A stretch of 5,501 nt of DNA, taken from Actinomycetes bacterium (GTDB lineage Bacteria; Actinomycetota; Thermoleophilia; Solirubrobacterales; Solirubrobacteraceae). Where the stretch lies: NCBI GenBank assembly GCA_023429855.1, contig JAEZDB010000295.1:1-5501 (forward strand), in the 5' to 3' direction. Positions 1-5,501 of the stretch are shown here, one piece after another (the stretch's first letter is position 1; the number at the start of each line of letters is the position of its first letter). A model generated the notes under the pieces. It was not told where the DNA came from. It was given only the letters and a program-made list of their open reading frames with translations, and searched no databases. A program made the position numbers and the translations under genes.

Positions 1-21
1 CGATCGCTCCGGCAGCGATCG
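1..21 (-). repeat. Inverted repeat (8-bp arms, 5-nt loop) in the signal-peptide codons
   Basis: The + strand reads cgatcgct, ccggc, agcgatcg: perfect 8-bp arms. It lies inside the start of the partial gene at the left edge. The arms may continue past the window. GATCGC-type words are common here, so chance is a real possibility. Confidence 0.6.
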
Positions 22-58
22 CGGCCAGCGCCCAGGCTACGGCGAGACGGCTTCGCAT
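1..58 (-). CDS. N-terminal start of a secreted or membrane-anchored conjugation protein (partial)
   Basis: An ATG at 58-56 shares one base with the stop of the VirB4-like gene (TGATG), a standard coupled junction. The 19 codons before the window edge read MRSRLAVAWALAAIAAGAI: two arginines, then an unbroken Ala/Leu/Ile hydrophobic run. That is a signal peptide or first membrane helix. In related Gram-positive transfer loci the gene after the VirB4/TcpF ATPase is a peptidoglycan hydrolase (TcpG type) or a polytopic VirB6-like protein (TcpH type). Either would fit, and 19 residues cannot decide. No strong Shine-Dalgarno precedes it, so initiation probably relies on ribosomes finishing the ATPase gene. 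Confidence 0.7.
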   Translation of the reverse strand, partial: MRSRLAVAWALAAIAAGAI

Positions 59-2751
59 CACAGGACCGCCAGTTGTTCGTCGGTCTGCTCCAGCAGGTCG
101 CGGTGCTCGGAGACGGCGTTTAGGTAGGTGCGCGGCGCTAGGGTCTCGATCCACTCGGTGCGGCCGCGGTGATCGCGCATCAGCGCCTGCCCGGTCTGCA
201 GATGGACGAGCTTGTCGACGATCTCCTCATCCGTCGGCAGTCCGGCAAGCATGAGGCCGGCTACGGCCTCCTCCGGCGACATCGCCCTGAACAGCACGTA
301 GGCGCCGAACAGGTTCTTGAGGTTGGCGTCGGTCAGATCCGACGGCGCCTGCGTGGCGATCGAGGGCACAAGCAGCTCCGAGCGGCCCATCCGCTGCGCC
401 GCGTTGATCTGCGCGCGACCCAGGTTGGTGGCGAGGTTCGCGTGCGCCTCGTCGGAGTTGAGGATCTTGAGCTCGGCTCGCTGCTCACTCGTCACGCGGG
501 CAGTGAGGTGGCCGATGTTCTCGGCCAGCGCCATGCTCGTGATCTGCCGGTCGCTCCAGTCCTCGCGCGGCGTTCCGGCCTCGGGGCGGTCAAAGGAGTT
601 CGAGACGATGCTCGTGACCTGCCGCCGTCCGAGCTGCAAGCGCTGCTGGCCGGGCTCGGCGAACGCAAGGCGCGCCAGGCCGTGCCCGGCGCGGGCCGTC
701 AGCGACCGGCACACCAGCGCTGCGGCGGGGTCATCACCAGCGACCTCGGCGAGGCGGTTGAGGACGTGCCAGCACGTCGGCTGCTCGCCCAGGGAACCGG
801 CGCGGTCGGCCTTCTCGACGGCGGCCACGGCCTCCTGCAGCGCGACCTCCATCTCCGGGGACGGGGTCGGAAGCAGCCGGCGCAGGAACGACAGTGCAAC
901 CTCGGCGCGGCGATCGGGCGCCGCGACGATCCACGGATCGAGCATGCCGTGCTGGTCCTCGTCGCGGTCGGATAGGCGGATCTCTTCGACGAGCCCGGGC
1001 GGCAGCATCCGCATCCACTTGTGGTCGCCCTTGGGGTCCTCGTTGACGACCCACGCGCCATCCAGCACGGCGGAGATCAGCGCGGTGCCGACGGCGAACG
1101 TCTTGCCGCCGCCCGAGTCACCCACCCAGAGAACGCCGGCAGCGCATTTCAGGCGCGCGGGGTCGGCGAGGTCGAGCCGGACTGGCATCGGCCGCTGCGA
1201 CTTGGTGCGGGCCCATACCGACCCTGAGTGGGAGCCGATCTCGGTGCCCGATGTCCAGGCCTGCGCGGCGATCTGGTCGGCCATCACGATCCGCCCGTAC
1301 CCGGGCAGGCGCGGCGGCTGGGCCGGGAGCATCTGCTGCATGGCCTCGACCTGCTGCAGCGGCGGGACCTGCAAGCTCACGCCGCAGCGCTGCTCGATCA
1401 GGTCCTTCGTCGCGCGCGAGCGGGCGCGCAGCTCGCGCACCGCGGCCGCCAGCGCCCGCCGGTCGCCGGGGTTCTCTTCGTCGTCGACCACCACGGCGAT
1501 CGAGGCCGACACCACGGCGCGCAGCGTCGGCTCACCCGTGGCCTCCAGGCGGGCGAGAAGGCCCTGTGAAGCCGAATACGCCTCACCGGTGCCGGCGGAC
1601 ACCCCGAGCTGGGTTCCGTGCTCCTGACGGGCGTCCTCGAGCGTCTCACGCGACTTGCGATCTAGCGCTCGTTTGGAAGCGGTGTTGGAGTGCCACTCCC
1701 ATGTCACCGAGAGGTCGATCGGCCACGCAAGTCCTCGAGGAGCAACGACCGCGAGCCCCAGCGCCCGTTCGGCGCGGTCTGCCGTCGGGTGCCAGCTGGT
1801 CGCCATCAGCGTCTGCTGAACGACGGTACGGCCCTCGCCGTCGGTGCACACGACGTGATCGGGGCGCCGCGGCCCGGACTCAACGCCGCCGGTCCACCGC
1901 AGCAGGTCGACTTCAAGCGGCTTGACGGCGCCGACGCCGTTGCGCTCGACCATCACGCCCTGCGGCACGTCGCGCTCGTCGACGCGCGGGTCGCCGACGC
2001 CGCGCGCGTAGACGCGGCGGATCCACCACTGAAGATCGGCCGACGTCGCCGGCCGAGCCGAGCGCAGCGCCGGGTACTCGTGCAGCTGACCCAGGAGATC
2101 CTGCGCCAGCAGCTGGTCGCGCTCGCGCTGGCCCTCCGGCAGCAGACCGCGTTTGAGCATCTTGGAGACCTCGTGCAGCGTGCCGCCGTCGACCGAGGCG
2201 GCCTTGCGGCTGGCCTTGCGCCATGCGTCGCTGGCTTTTCCGGCGGCCTTGCCGGCCGTCTCGCGCATCATCCGCTCGCGCAGATCTCGCTCGATCTTCG
2301 ACAACCGCACCGCCAAAAACAGCCGCGGCATCGCCGAGCCGACGGCGCGGTAAGCCAGCTCGACCTCCTGGTCTGCAAACCACTGCTCGCGGACCTCTGC
2401 AAGCGAGGACGCGACCCGAGCGCGCTGTGCGACCTGGCGGCCCTCGTCGCTGCTTGCCTGCTGCGGCGAGAGCTGCGCCAGCGCCGCGTTTGCCTGGTCG
2501 ACGAGCTGCGCGCCTCGAGCTGCGCGGCCCTGCAGGTACGCCTGGGCGTCCCACTCCCTGGCCATCCGCACCAGCTGCCCGTCACGGCCGACCTTGTTGA
2601 GCCAGGTCGCCACAGCGCCCTGCACACCCAGGCGGCTCGGGATCGGCTCGTAATCGCTGCCCGACGGCGTCAGCACGAAGCACGCGTATCCGTCGGCCAG
2701 CGACGCGCCGTACACCACGCTCCCGGACACGTACGTCAGCGGCGCCTTCAT
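58..2751 (-). CDS. virB4: VirB4/TcpF-type conjugation ATPase
   Basis: This 897-residue protein is the probable motor of the transfer machine, hydrolysing ATP at the cytoplasmic face of the membrane. The N-terminal part (about 1-60) resembles VirB4-type starts (YGASLADGYACFVLTP). Residues about 70-225 are a long, charged, helical region, followed by mixed structure to about 520. The C-terminal ATPase domain has Walker A GDSGGGKT at 544-551 and DPKGDHKW at 572-579. It also has GMLDPW at 602-607, Walker B ILNSDEAH at 763-770, an Arg-containing stretch AAQRMGRSELL at 784-794, and ATQAPSD at 799-805. The closing LQTGQALMRDHRGR (851-864) is a common end-of-domain pattern in the family. No membrane helix is apparent. 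Length is normal for VirB4-like proteins (about 800-900). All key ATPase residues are present. The VirD4/FtsK-type coupling protein is a less likely alternative, given the length of the N-terminal part and the position after the TcpE-like gene. Confidence 0.92.
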   Translation of the reverse strand: MKAPLTYVSGSVVYGASLADGYACFVLTPSGSDYEPIPSRLGVQGAVATWLNKVGRDGQLVRMAREWDAQAYLQGRAARGAQLVDQANAALAQLSPQQASSDEGRQVAQRARVASSLAEVREQWFADQEVELAYRAVGSAMPRLFLAVRLSKIERDLRERMMRETAGKAAGKASDAWRKASRKAASVDGGTLHEVSKMLKRGLLPEGQRERDQLLAQDLLGQLHEYPALRSARPATSADLQWWIRRVYARGVGDPRVDERDVPQGVMVERNGVGAVKPLEVDLLRWTGGVESGPRRPDHVVCTDGEGRTVVQQTLMATSWHPTADRAERALGLAVVAPRGLAWPIDLSVTWEWHSNTASKRALDRKSRETLEDARQEHGTQLGVSAGTGEAYSASQGLLARLEATGEPTLRAVVSASIAVVVDDEENPGDRRALAAAVRELRARSRATKDLIEQRCGVSLQVPPLQQVEAMQQMLPAQPPRLPGYGRIVMADQIAAQAWTSGTEIGSHSGSVWARTKSQRPMPVRLDLADPARLKCAAGVLWVGDSGGGKTFAVGTALISAVLDGAWVVNEDPKGDHKWMRMLPPGLVEEIRLSDRDEDQHGMLDPWIVAAPDRRAEVALSFLRRLLPTPSPEMEVALQEAVAAVEKADRAGSLGEQPTCWHVLNRLAEVAGDDPAAALVCRSLTARAGHGLARLAFAEPGQQRLQLGRRQVTSIVSNSFDRPEAGTPREDWSDRQITSMALAENIGHLTARVTSEQRAELKILNSDEAHANLATNLGRAQINAAQRMGRSELLVPSIATQAPSDLTDANLKNLFGAYVLFRAMSPEEAVAGLMLAGLPTDEEIVDKLVHLQTGQALMRDHRGRTEWIETLAPRTYLNAVSEHRDLLEQTDEQLAVL

Positions 2752-3521
2752 CGCTCCTCCTTGCCGTGCGCGCCGAGCGCTCTGAGCGGTCCGTGCTCGT
2801 TTACGAGCGCGTAGAACACCGACCACACCGCGTCGAAGGTCTCTTCGAGCTGGTTCAGGCCACGGCTCGCGGAGCTGAACTCTTCAGCCAGCTCGGCATC
2901 ACGCAGCGATCCGGCTTCGATGTCGGGATCCGAAGCGTCGAGCGCGAGCTGATCCTCGTCGACGGGCTTGGGCTTGGCCTCCTCTCGCAGGGCGCGCGCC
3001 CACATCGCGTGAACGTCGGCGAGCTGCCAATCGACAGCGACCAGCACGCTTTTGAGGCCGCTGATCTGCGCGTACGCCTCGTCGAGCTTGCGCCAATCTT
3101 CGGCGGTGCCGGCCGAAGTCACCCGGGCAAGCGCGTCACCAGCGGCCTCATCGACGGCCGCGCCGATCGCCTTGGAGATCGCGCGAACGTGCAGCAGCGC
3201 GGCTGCCCGATCATCCGCAGTGCGTTCCAGGCCCTGCAGGCCCGCGCTCCAGCGCGGAGACGCCAGCGAAGCCGAGCGGCGCCCGCCGGAGCTTGGCAGC
3301 TCGCGCTGCCAAATCAGGACTTCGCGCGTTGCCGGGCCGATCGATCGCCCGACGTATCCGCAGAGCTGCGAACTCAGCTCGCCGAGCGGGTCTAGGACGG
3401 TGGTGACCTCTCGTCCGTCCCTGACGTGCTTGAACACGCGCACTGCCGACCTTGCGGGGCGGGTGGTGCCTCGCCCTGGCTTGCCGATCACCACGGCCCC
3501 GGCGTTGTTCTTACTTTCCAT
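2748..3521 (-). CDS. Uncharacterised soluble protein of the conjugation operon
   Basis: I do not recognise this 257-residue protein. No signal peptide or membrane helix is visible, so it is probably cytoplasmic. The N-terminus (about 1-30) is basic and Gly/Arg-rich (GKPGRGTTRPARSAVRVF) and looks flexible. KHVRDGREVTTVLDPLG near 31-47 may be a short beta element. Residues about 100-180 are Ala/Leu/charged and look helical. An acidic linker (about 185-205, with VDED and DASDPDIEAG) leads to a second helical part (about 205-245, containing EEFSSASRGLNQLEETFDAV). The start has a good ribosome site. The stop shares ATGA with the start of the VirB4-like gene, and its last Lys-Glu-Glu codons carry that gene's Shine-Dalgarno. 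Such tight coupling suggests a product that works with the ATPase, perhaps as an accessory or cytoplasmic adaptor. That is inference from position only. Confidence 0.8.
   Translation of the reverse strand: MESKNNAGAVVIGKPGRGTTRPARSAVRVFKHVRDGREVTTVLDPLGELSSQLCGYVGRSIGPATREVLIWQRELPSSGGRRSASLASPRWSAGLQGLERTADDRAAALLHVRAISKAIGAAVDEAAGDALARVTSAGTAEDWRKLDEAYAQISGLKSVLVAVDWQLADVHAMWARALREEAKPKPVDEDQLALDASDPDIEAGSLRDAELAEEFSSASRGLNQLEETFDAVWSVFYALVNEHGPLRALGAHGKEER
2756..2762 (-). promoter_or_regulatory. Ribosome binding site of the VirB4-like gene
   Basis: AAGGAGG, a full match to the anti-Shine-Dalgarno complement, lies 4 nt before the ATG at 2751, a slightly short spacing. It selects this ATG over the in-frame GTG at 2826, which would overlap the preceding gene by 79 nt. 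Confidence 0.75.
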
Positions 3522-4182
3522 CGGAGGTTCCTTCCGCGCGTGCTGCGCGCAGTTCGACGACGTGCCCGGCGGGCACGTCCATCACCGTCGGGCCGCCCTT
3601 GCGCGGTCCGACGCTCTCGATCAGCACGAGGCCGACTTCGCCGGCCCGGGCTCCTTGGTTGACGACCTTTGAAGCCGCCTGGGTGCGCACCAGACGGGCG
3701 GGCCCGACGACCTGCGTGGCTGGCCACTGGCCGGCGAAGTCAGGCTCGATCAGGACCTCAGGCGGCGCCCACCCCGTGGGGTAGACGCCGACCGGCGCCC
3801 ACCCGACCAGCGCGCGCGGGACGACTACGCCCCGCGCGATCGCCGGCAGAGCCTGGTGAGCGCGAACCCCACCCGGCGGCATCGCCCACAGCCAGCCGGC
3901 CAAGGCGAACGCCAGCAACCCGACGGCCAGCAGGTGCATCGGCGTGCCGAACACGTCGAACACCGTTTGCAGCAGCCCGAGGTAGCTCACGATCAGGATC
4001 GGGAAGAACGCGACGATCGTGTACACGACGAGGTAGCGCGGCACGCCGCGCCCCCAGGCCTCTCCGTTGCCCTTGCCGGTCGGGTCTGCGATCCGCGGCT
4101 CGTAGTCGCCCAGCGCCCCGTAGTTGAGGACCGGGCCGTGCGTGAACGTCGGCTGCTGCTGCGGCTGCTGCTGATCGCTCAT
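3511..4182 (-). CDS. TcpE-like conjugation membrane protein with C-terminal extension
   Basis: This 223-residue protein begins with a Gln/Pro-rich tail (QQQPQQQP at residues 4-11). A polar region follows to about 45, then GVPRYLVVYTIVAFFP leading into a membrane helix (about 50-72) and a second helix (about 83-101). After these comes a basic amphipathic stretch, roughly residues 105-128, containing RAHQALPAIARGVVVPRALVGW. A helix pair followed by a basic segment resembles TcpE (Tn916 ORF17), a small inner component of Gram-positive conjugation machines. Residues about 140-215 form a further soluble, probably beta-rich region (LIEPDFAGQW, GEVGLVLIES, AGHVVELRAA). That makes the protein longer than the roughly 100-150 residues I recall for the family. 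The ATG shares ATGA with the preceding stop and has no clear Shine-Dalgarno, suggesting translational coupling. The TcpE call rests on topology and synteny. Confidence 0.65.
   Translation of the reverse strand: MSDQQQPQQQPTFTHGPVLNYGALGDYEPRIADPTGKGNGEAWGRGVPRYLVVYTIVAFFPILIVSYLGLLQTVFDVFGTPMHLLAVGLLAFALAGWLWAMPPGGVRAHQALPAIARGVVVPRALVGWAPVGVYPTGWAPPEVLIEPDFAGQWPATQVVGPARLVRTQAASKVVNQGARAGEVGLVLIESVGPRKGGPTVMDVPAGHVVELRAARAEGTSDGK
3529..3533 (-). promoter_or_regulatory. Ribosome binding site of the 257-aa gene
   Basis: AAGGA (within GGAAGGAA) on the minus strand lies 7 nt before the ATG at 3521. It sits inside the last codons of the TcpE-like gene and fixes the start, giving an 11-nt overlap between the two genes. 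Confidence 0.75.
3559..3579 (-). repeat. Inverted repeat (9-bp arms, 3-nt loop) near the end of the TcpE-like gene
   Basis: On the + strand gacgtgccc and gggcacgtc are perfect inverted arms around ggc. In the transcript this is a GC-rich hairpin within the codons for MDVPAGHV of the TcpE-like protein. It sits about 38 nt before the ATG at 3521 and upstream of that gene's ribosome site. No U-run follows, so it is not a classical intrinsic terminator. Confidence 0.85.
4150..4173 (-). repeat. Perfect tandem 12-bp repeat coding for QQQP x 2
   Basis: Two identical 12-bp units (cggctgctgctg on the + strand) lie back to back and encode residues 4-11 of the TcpE-like protein. The repeat is in frame, so gain or loss of a unit would only lengthen or shorten the disordered N-terminal tail. 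Confidence 0.9.
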
Positions 4183-4550
4183 GAGAAGAGGTCAGTGCCC
4201 CACGAGCCGACGGTCTGCAGCACCGTCTCAGGCCCGGCCGCCACAGCGAAGCCGACGGCCGCCACGGCGGCCTGCAGCAGTCCCTGGCCGACCTTGCCGC
4301 CGAACGACGCGCGGGCAAGGCCCCAGACGGCCGCCACGCCGAAGATCACGGCGCCGGCCTTCTGCAGCGAGCTCAGGCCGTTCTTGTTGAAGTTCTCCGC
4401 AGCTTGGAGCGTGCCGCCTGAGCCGCGGCCTGAGCCGGCGGCGGCCCACACTTCGTGCGGGACGGCAAGCGCTGTGATGATCGCGGCGCCGACGATCACC
4501 GCGGCGATCGTCACGAGATCCGGACGGGTAGAGGCAGTGGTGTTGGTCAT
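4179..4550 (-). CDS. Small hydrophobic conjugation protein, candidate pilin-like or TcpD-position subunit
   Basis: This 123-residue protein has a polar N-terminus (MTNTTASTRPDL), a hydrophobic segment at about 12-30, then VWAAAGSG, an AxA-type run that could be a signal peptidase site near 36-38. A Gly/Ser-rich stretch follows, then hydrophobic segments at about 66-79 and 91-106, and a short tail ending DLFS. A signal-like segment followed by two hydrophobic helices is the layout of VirB2/TrbC-type pilins, but I recognise no diagnostic sequence motif. Its place between the TcpC-like and TcpE-like genes matches tcpD, the small membrane protein gene of pCW3. An in-frame GTG at 4586 would add 12 residues and overlap the tcpC-like stop by 4 nt. 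The ATG at 4550 has the better ribosome site. The stop overlaps the next ATG by 4 nt (ATGA). The gene is secure, its function is not. Confidence 0.75.
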   Translation of the reverse strand: MTNTTASTRPDLVTIAAVIVGAAIITALAVPHEVWAAAGSGRGSGGTLQAAENFNKNGLSSLQKAGAVIFGVAAVWGLARASFGGKVGQGLLQAAVAAVGFAVAAGPETVLQTVGSWGTDLFS

Positions 4551-4559
4551 GGTGGGTTG

Positions 4560-4564
4560 CTCCT
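4560..4564 (-). promoter_or_regulatory. Ribosome binding site deciding the start of the small membrane protein
   Basis: AGGAG on the minus strand lies 9 nt before the ATG at 4550. It is much better than anything in front of the in-frame GTG at 4586, so the shorter 123-residue product is preferred. Confidence 0.75.
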
Positions 4565-4582
4565 GGTTGGAAGTAGCCGGGG

Positions 4583-5431
4583 TCACTTGGGTGCCCCGGG
4601 TAGGTGCGCCACGGCGATTTGCCAGCGGCCCTGATCGGTTTGGACCAGATCAAGCTCGTAATCGAGGGTCAGCTCGACGCCGTCGGGATCCGCTGCGGTC
4701 AAGCGGACCAGCACCGATCCCGCGTTCGGGGCGGGGTCGGTGACCCACACGACCGACGCGACGTCGACGAGCGTCAGCGACCCGGCTGGCAGCGACACCG
4801 ACGCGCCCGGCGCTAGATCAGGCGCCAGGTCCCCGGCTCGGGCGGCGAGCAGGTGCCGCATCGCGCGCGTCACGACGTCGACGACGCCGGCCGGGGCGAC
4901 CTCGCCGGTCGTTTCGCGGTCTGCAAGCGCGGGGCCGGCGGCGGGGCCGCCGACGATCGCCGGCGCACCCACGATCGACACCACGCCGCCGCGGGTGCGG
5001 GTGCGGACCGCCAGGTACTCGGTCGTGCCGGTGGAAAGCTGCGCCTCGACGGTCACAATCCGGTCGCCGTTATCGGCGCGGACCGAGACGCCGGCGACCT
5101 GCGTGGCCGCCACATGGCGCGCCGTAGAGGTCGGGCCCGCGGAGACGTCCCACGCGCTGTTCTCACCGAACGCGGCAAGCGCCTTCTCACGAGCCTCGTC
5201 GTCGCCGTCGACCATCAGATACGCCGCGGTGAACGACTGCGCCACCGCGTCGGCCGGCGCGTTGACCCGAGCGTCGGGAACCCGCTCGACGACGTGGTTG
5301 GTCGGCCGAAACACCGTGTTCGCCGCCACAGCGATGACGACCAACGCGAGCGTCGACCCGACGATCGCGCGGCGCACCACGACCCGATCGCGCAACATCG
5401 CGCGCACCGACGTTCTCCGTACAGCGATCAC
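4583..5431 (-). CDS. TcpC-like (VirB8-type) conjugation scaffold membrane protein
   Basis: This 282-residue protein has a short basic cytoplasmic N-terminus (VRRTSVRAMLRDRVVVRR), one membrane helix at about residues 22-39, and a long extracytoplasmic part. That part reads as two alpha/beta units of about 100 residues (roughly 60-158 and 178-278), split by a Gly/Ala/Pro-rich linker near 159-177. TcpC of clostridial plasmid pCW3 and ORF13 of Tn916 share this layout: one N-terminal helix followed by two NTF2-like domains related to VirB8. In that family the protein is an essential scaffold linking other transfer proteins at the membrane. The GTG start is chosen for its Shine-Dalgarno site and its 4-nt overlap with the preceding frame. 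The stop overlaps an alternative GTG of the next gene. Family assignment rests on architecture, length and context, not on an alignment. Confidence 0.8.
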   Translation of the reverse strand: MIAVRRTSVRAMLRDRVVVRRAIVGSTLALVVIAVAANTVFRPTNHVVERVPDARVNAPADAVAQSFTAAYLMVDGDDEAREKALAAFGENSAWDVSAGPTSTARHVAATQVAGVSVRADNGDRIVTVEAQLSTGTTEYLAVRTRTRGGVVSIVGAPAIVGGPAAGPALADRETTGEVAPAGVVDVVTRAMRHLLAARAGDLAPDLAPGASVSLPAGSLTLVDVASVVWVTDPAPNAGSVLVRLTAADPDGVELTLDYELDLVQTDQGRWQIAVAHLPGAPK

Positions 5432-5501
5432 AGCCCAAACTCCCGGTCAGCGGCAGAGCGAGACGACCCGCCCGAGGACTTGTGCGCCGGCGGTGCGACG
5501 C
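5428..5501 (-). CDS. C-terminal end of an unidentified upstream conjugation-operon gene (partial)
   Basis: The reading frame enters from the right edge and codes for 23 residues, ending SSRSAADREFGL before a TGA. That TGA shares four bases (GTGA) with the GTG start of the TcpC-like gene, the same kind of junction seen elsewhere in this operon, which is the main reason for choosing this frame. The visible tail is polar and Ser/Gly-rich, typical of a disordered C-terminus, so it does not identify the protein. By position it could be the TcpA/FtsK-type coupling ATPase or a TcpB-position protein, but that is inference only. A second frame also runs open from the edge and ends in LGRVVSLCR with a TGA inside cgctgacc, about 12 nt before the GTG. 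It cannot be excluded. Confidence 0.55.
   Translation of the reverse strand, partial: VAPPAHKSSGGSSRSAADREFGL
5440..5444 (-). promoter_or_regulatory. Ribosome binding site of the TcpC-like gene
   Basis: GGGAG on the minus strand lies 8 nt before the GTG at 5431. It supports that GTG over the in-frame ATG at 5398, whose nearest GGAG is about 16 nt away. Confidence 0.65.

Larger units (their letters stand above)
1..5501 (-). other. Part of a Tcp-like conjugation (type IV secretion) operon
   Basis: Seven frames run in one direction. Junctions from upstream to downstream: 4-nt overlap (GTGA), a 32-nt gap (or 4-nt overlap if the GTG at 4586 is used), 4-nt overlap (ATGA), 11-nt overlap, 4-nt overlap (ATGA), 1-nt overlap (TGATG). 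No internal promoter or terminator is evident. The layout implies one transcript starting beyond the right edge and continuing past the left edge. Confidence 0.85.

Noticed and set aside
317..1627. Long open frame on the + strand (436 codons) opposite the ATPase gene
   Set aside because: It lies antisense to the catalytic half of a clearly real VirB4-like gene. The product is Arg/Ser/Ala-rich low complexity with no domain, as expected from opposite-strand reading of GC-rich codons.
1690..2814. Open frame of 374 codons on the + strand
   Set aside because: It runs antisense across the ATPase N-terminal half and past the junction with the 257-aa gene. Its composition (Arg, Ala, Leu, His, Gln) is that of a shadow frame, and all supported genes are on the minus strand.
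2752..2826. Upstream GTG start that would give a 922-residue ATPase
   Set aside because: It would overlap the 257-aa gene by 79 nt and add an Arg-rich leader. The ATG at 2751 has AAGGAGG in front and forms the usual ATGA junction.
3856..4743. Open frame of 295 codons on the + strand
   Set aside because: It spans three real minus-strand genes and their coupled junctions. Its Pro/Ala/Arg-rich product shows no recognisable domain.
1..5501. Frequent CGATCG and GCGATCGC-like words, considered as an HIP1-type or other functional repeat
   Set aside because: They are irregularly spaced, occur in coding sequence, and are expected at some frequency from common Asp, Arg, Ile and Ala codons in GC-rich DNA.
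1..5501. tRNA, rRNA, CRISPR, IS element, oriT or intrinsic terminator
   Set aside because: None was seen. Coding frames cover nearly every base and no hairpin is followed by a T-run on the transcribed strand.

Overview
The window is about two-thirds G+C by eye and wholly coding on the minus strand. It is one tightly packed operon, read from high to low coordinates. Base composition, GTG starts, Ala/Arg/Asp-rich proteins and the families present point to a high-GC Gram-positive (Actinomycetota) replicon. The operon belongs to a conjugative plasmid or an integrative and conjugative element. Phylum placement is inference; nothing in the window fixes the genus.

Layout in transcription order: (1) the last 23 codons of an unidentified gene (5428-5501); (2) a single-pass membrane protein resembling TcpC, the Gram-positive VirB8-type scaffold (4583-5431); (3) a 123-residue protein with an N-terminal hydrophobic segment and two more hydrophobic segments, a candidate pilin-like or TcpD-position subunit (4179-4550); (4) a two-helix TcpE-like membrane protein with an extra C-terminal soluble part (3511-4182); (5) a 257-residue soluble protein of unknown function (2748-3521); (6) an 897-residue VirB4/TcpF-type conjugation ATPase with clear Walker A and B motifs (58-2751); (7) the first 19 codons of a gene starting with a signal peptide or membrane anchor (1-58).

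Together they look like the core of a monoderm type IV secretion (conjugation) machine. The VirB4 ATPase would power assembly or transfer at a membrane complex containing the TcpC-like and TcpE-like proteins and the small hydrophobic protein. From memory, the order C - small membrane protein - E - F - secreted/membrane protein parallels the tcp locus of clostridial plasmid pCW3, with one extra unknown gene between the E-like and F-like genes. Most junctions overlap by 1, 4 or 11 nt, implying translational coupling. No relaxase, coupling protein, integrase, oriT, RNA gene, IS or CRISPR array is present. No gene-free stretch exceeds about 35 bases. The least explained items are the 257-aa protein, the pilin-like protein, the C-terminal extension of the TcpE-like protein, and a perfect 9-bp-arm hairpin just before the start of the 257-aa gene.
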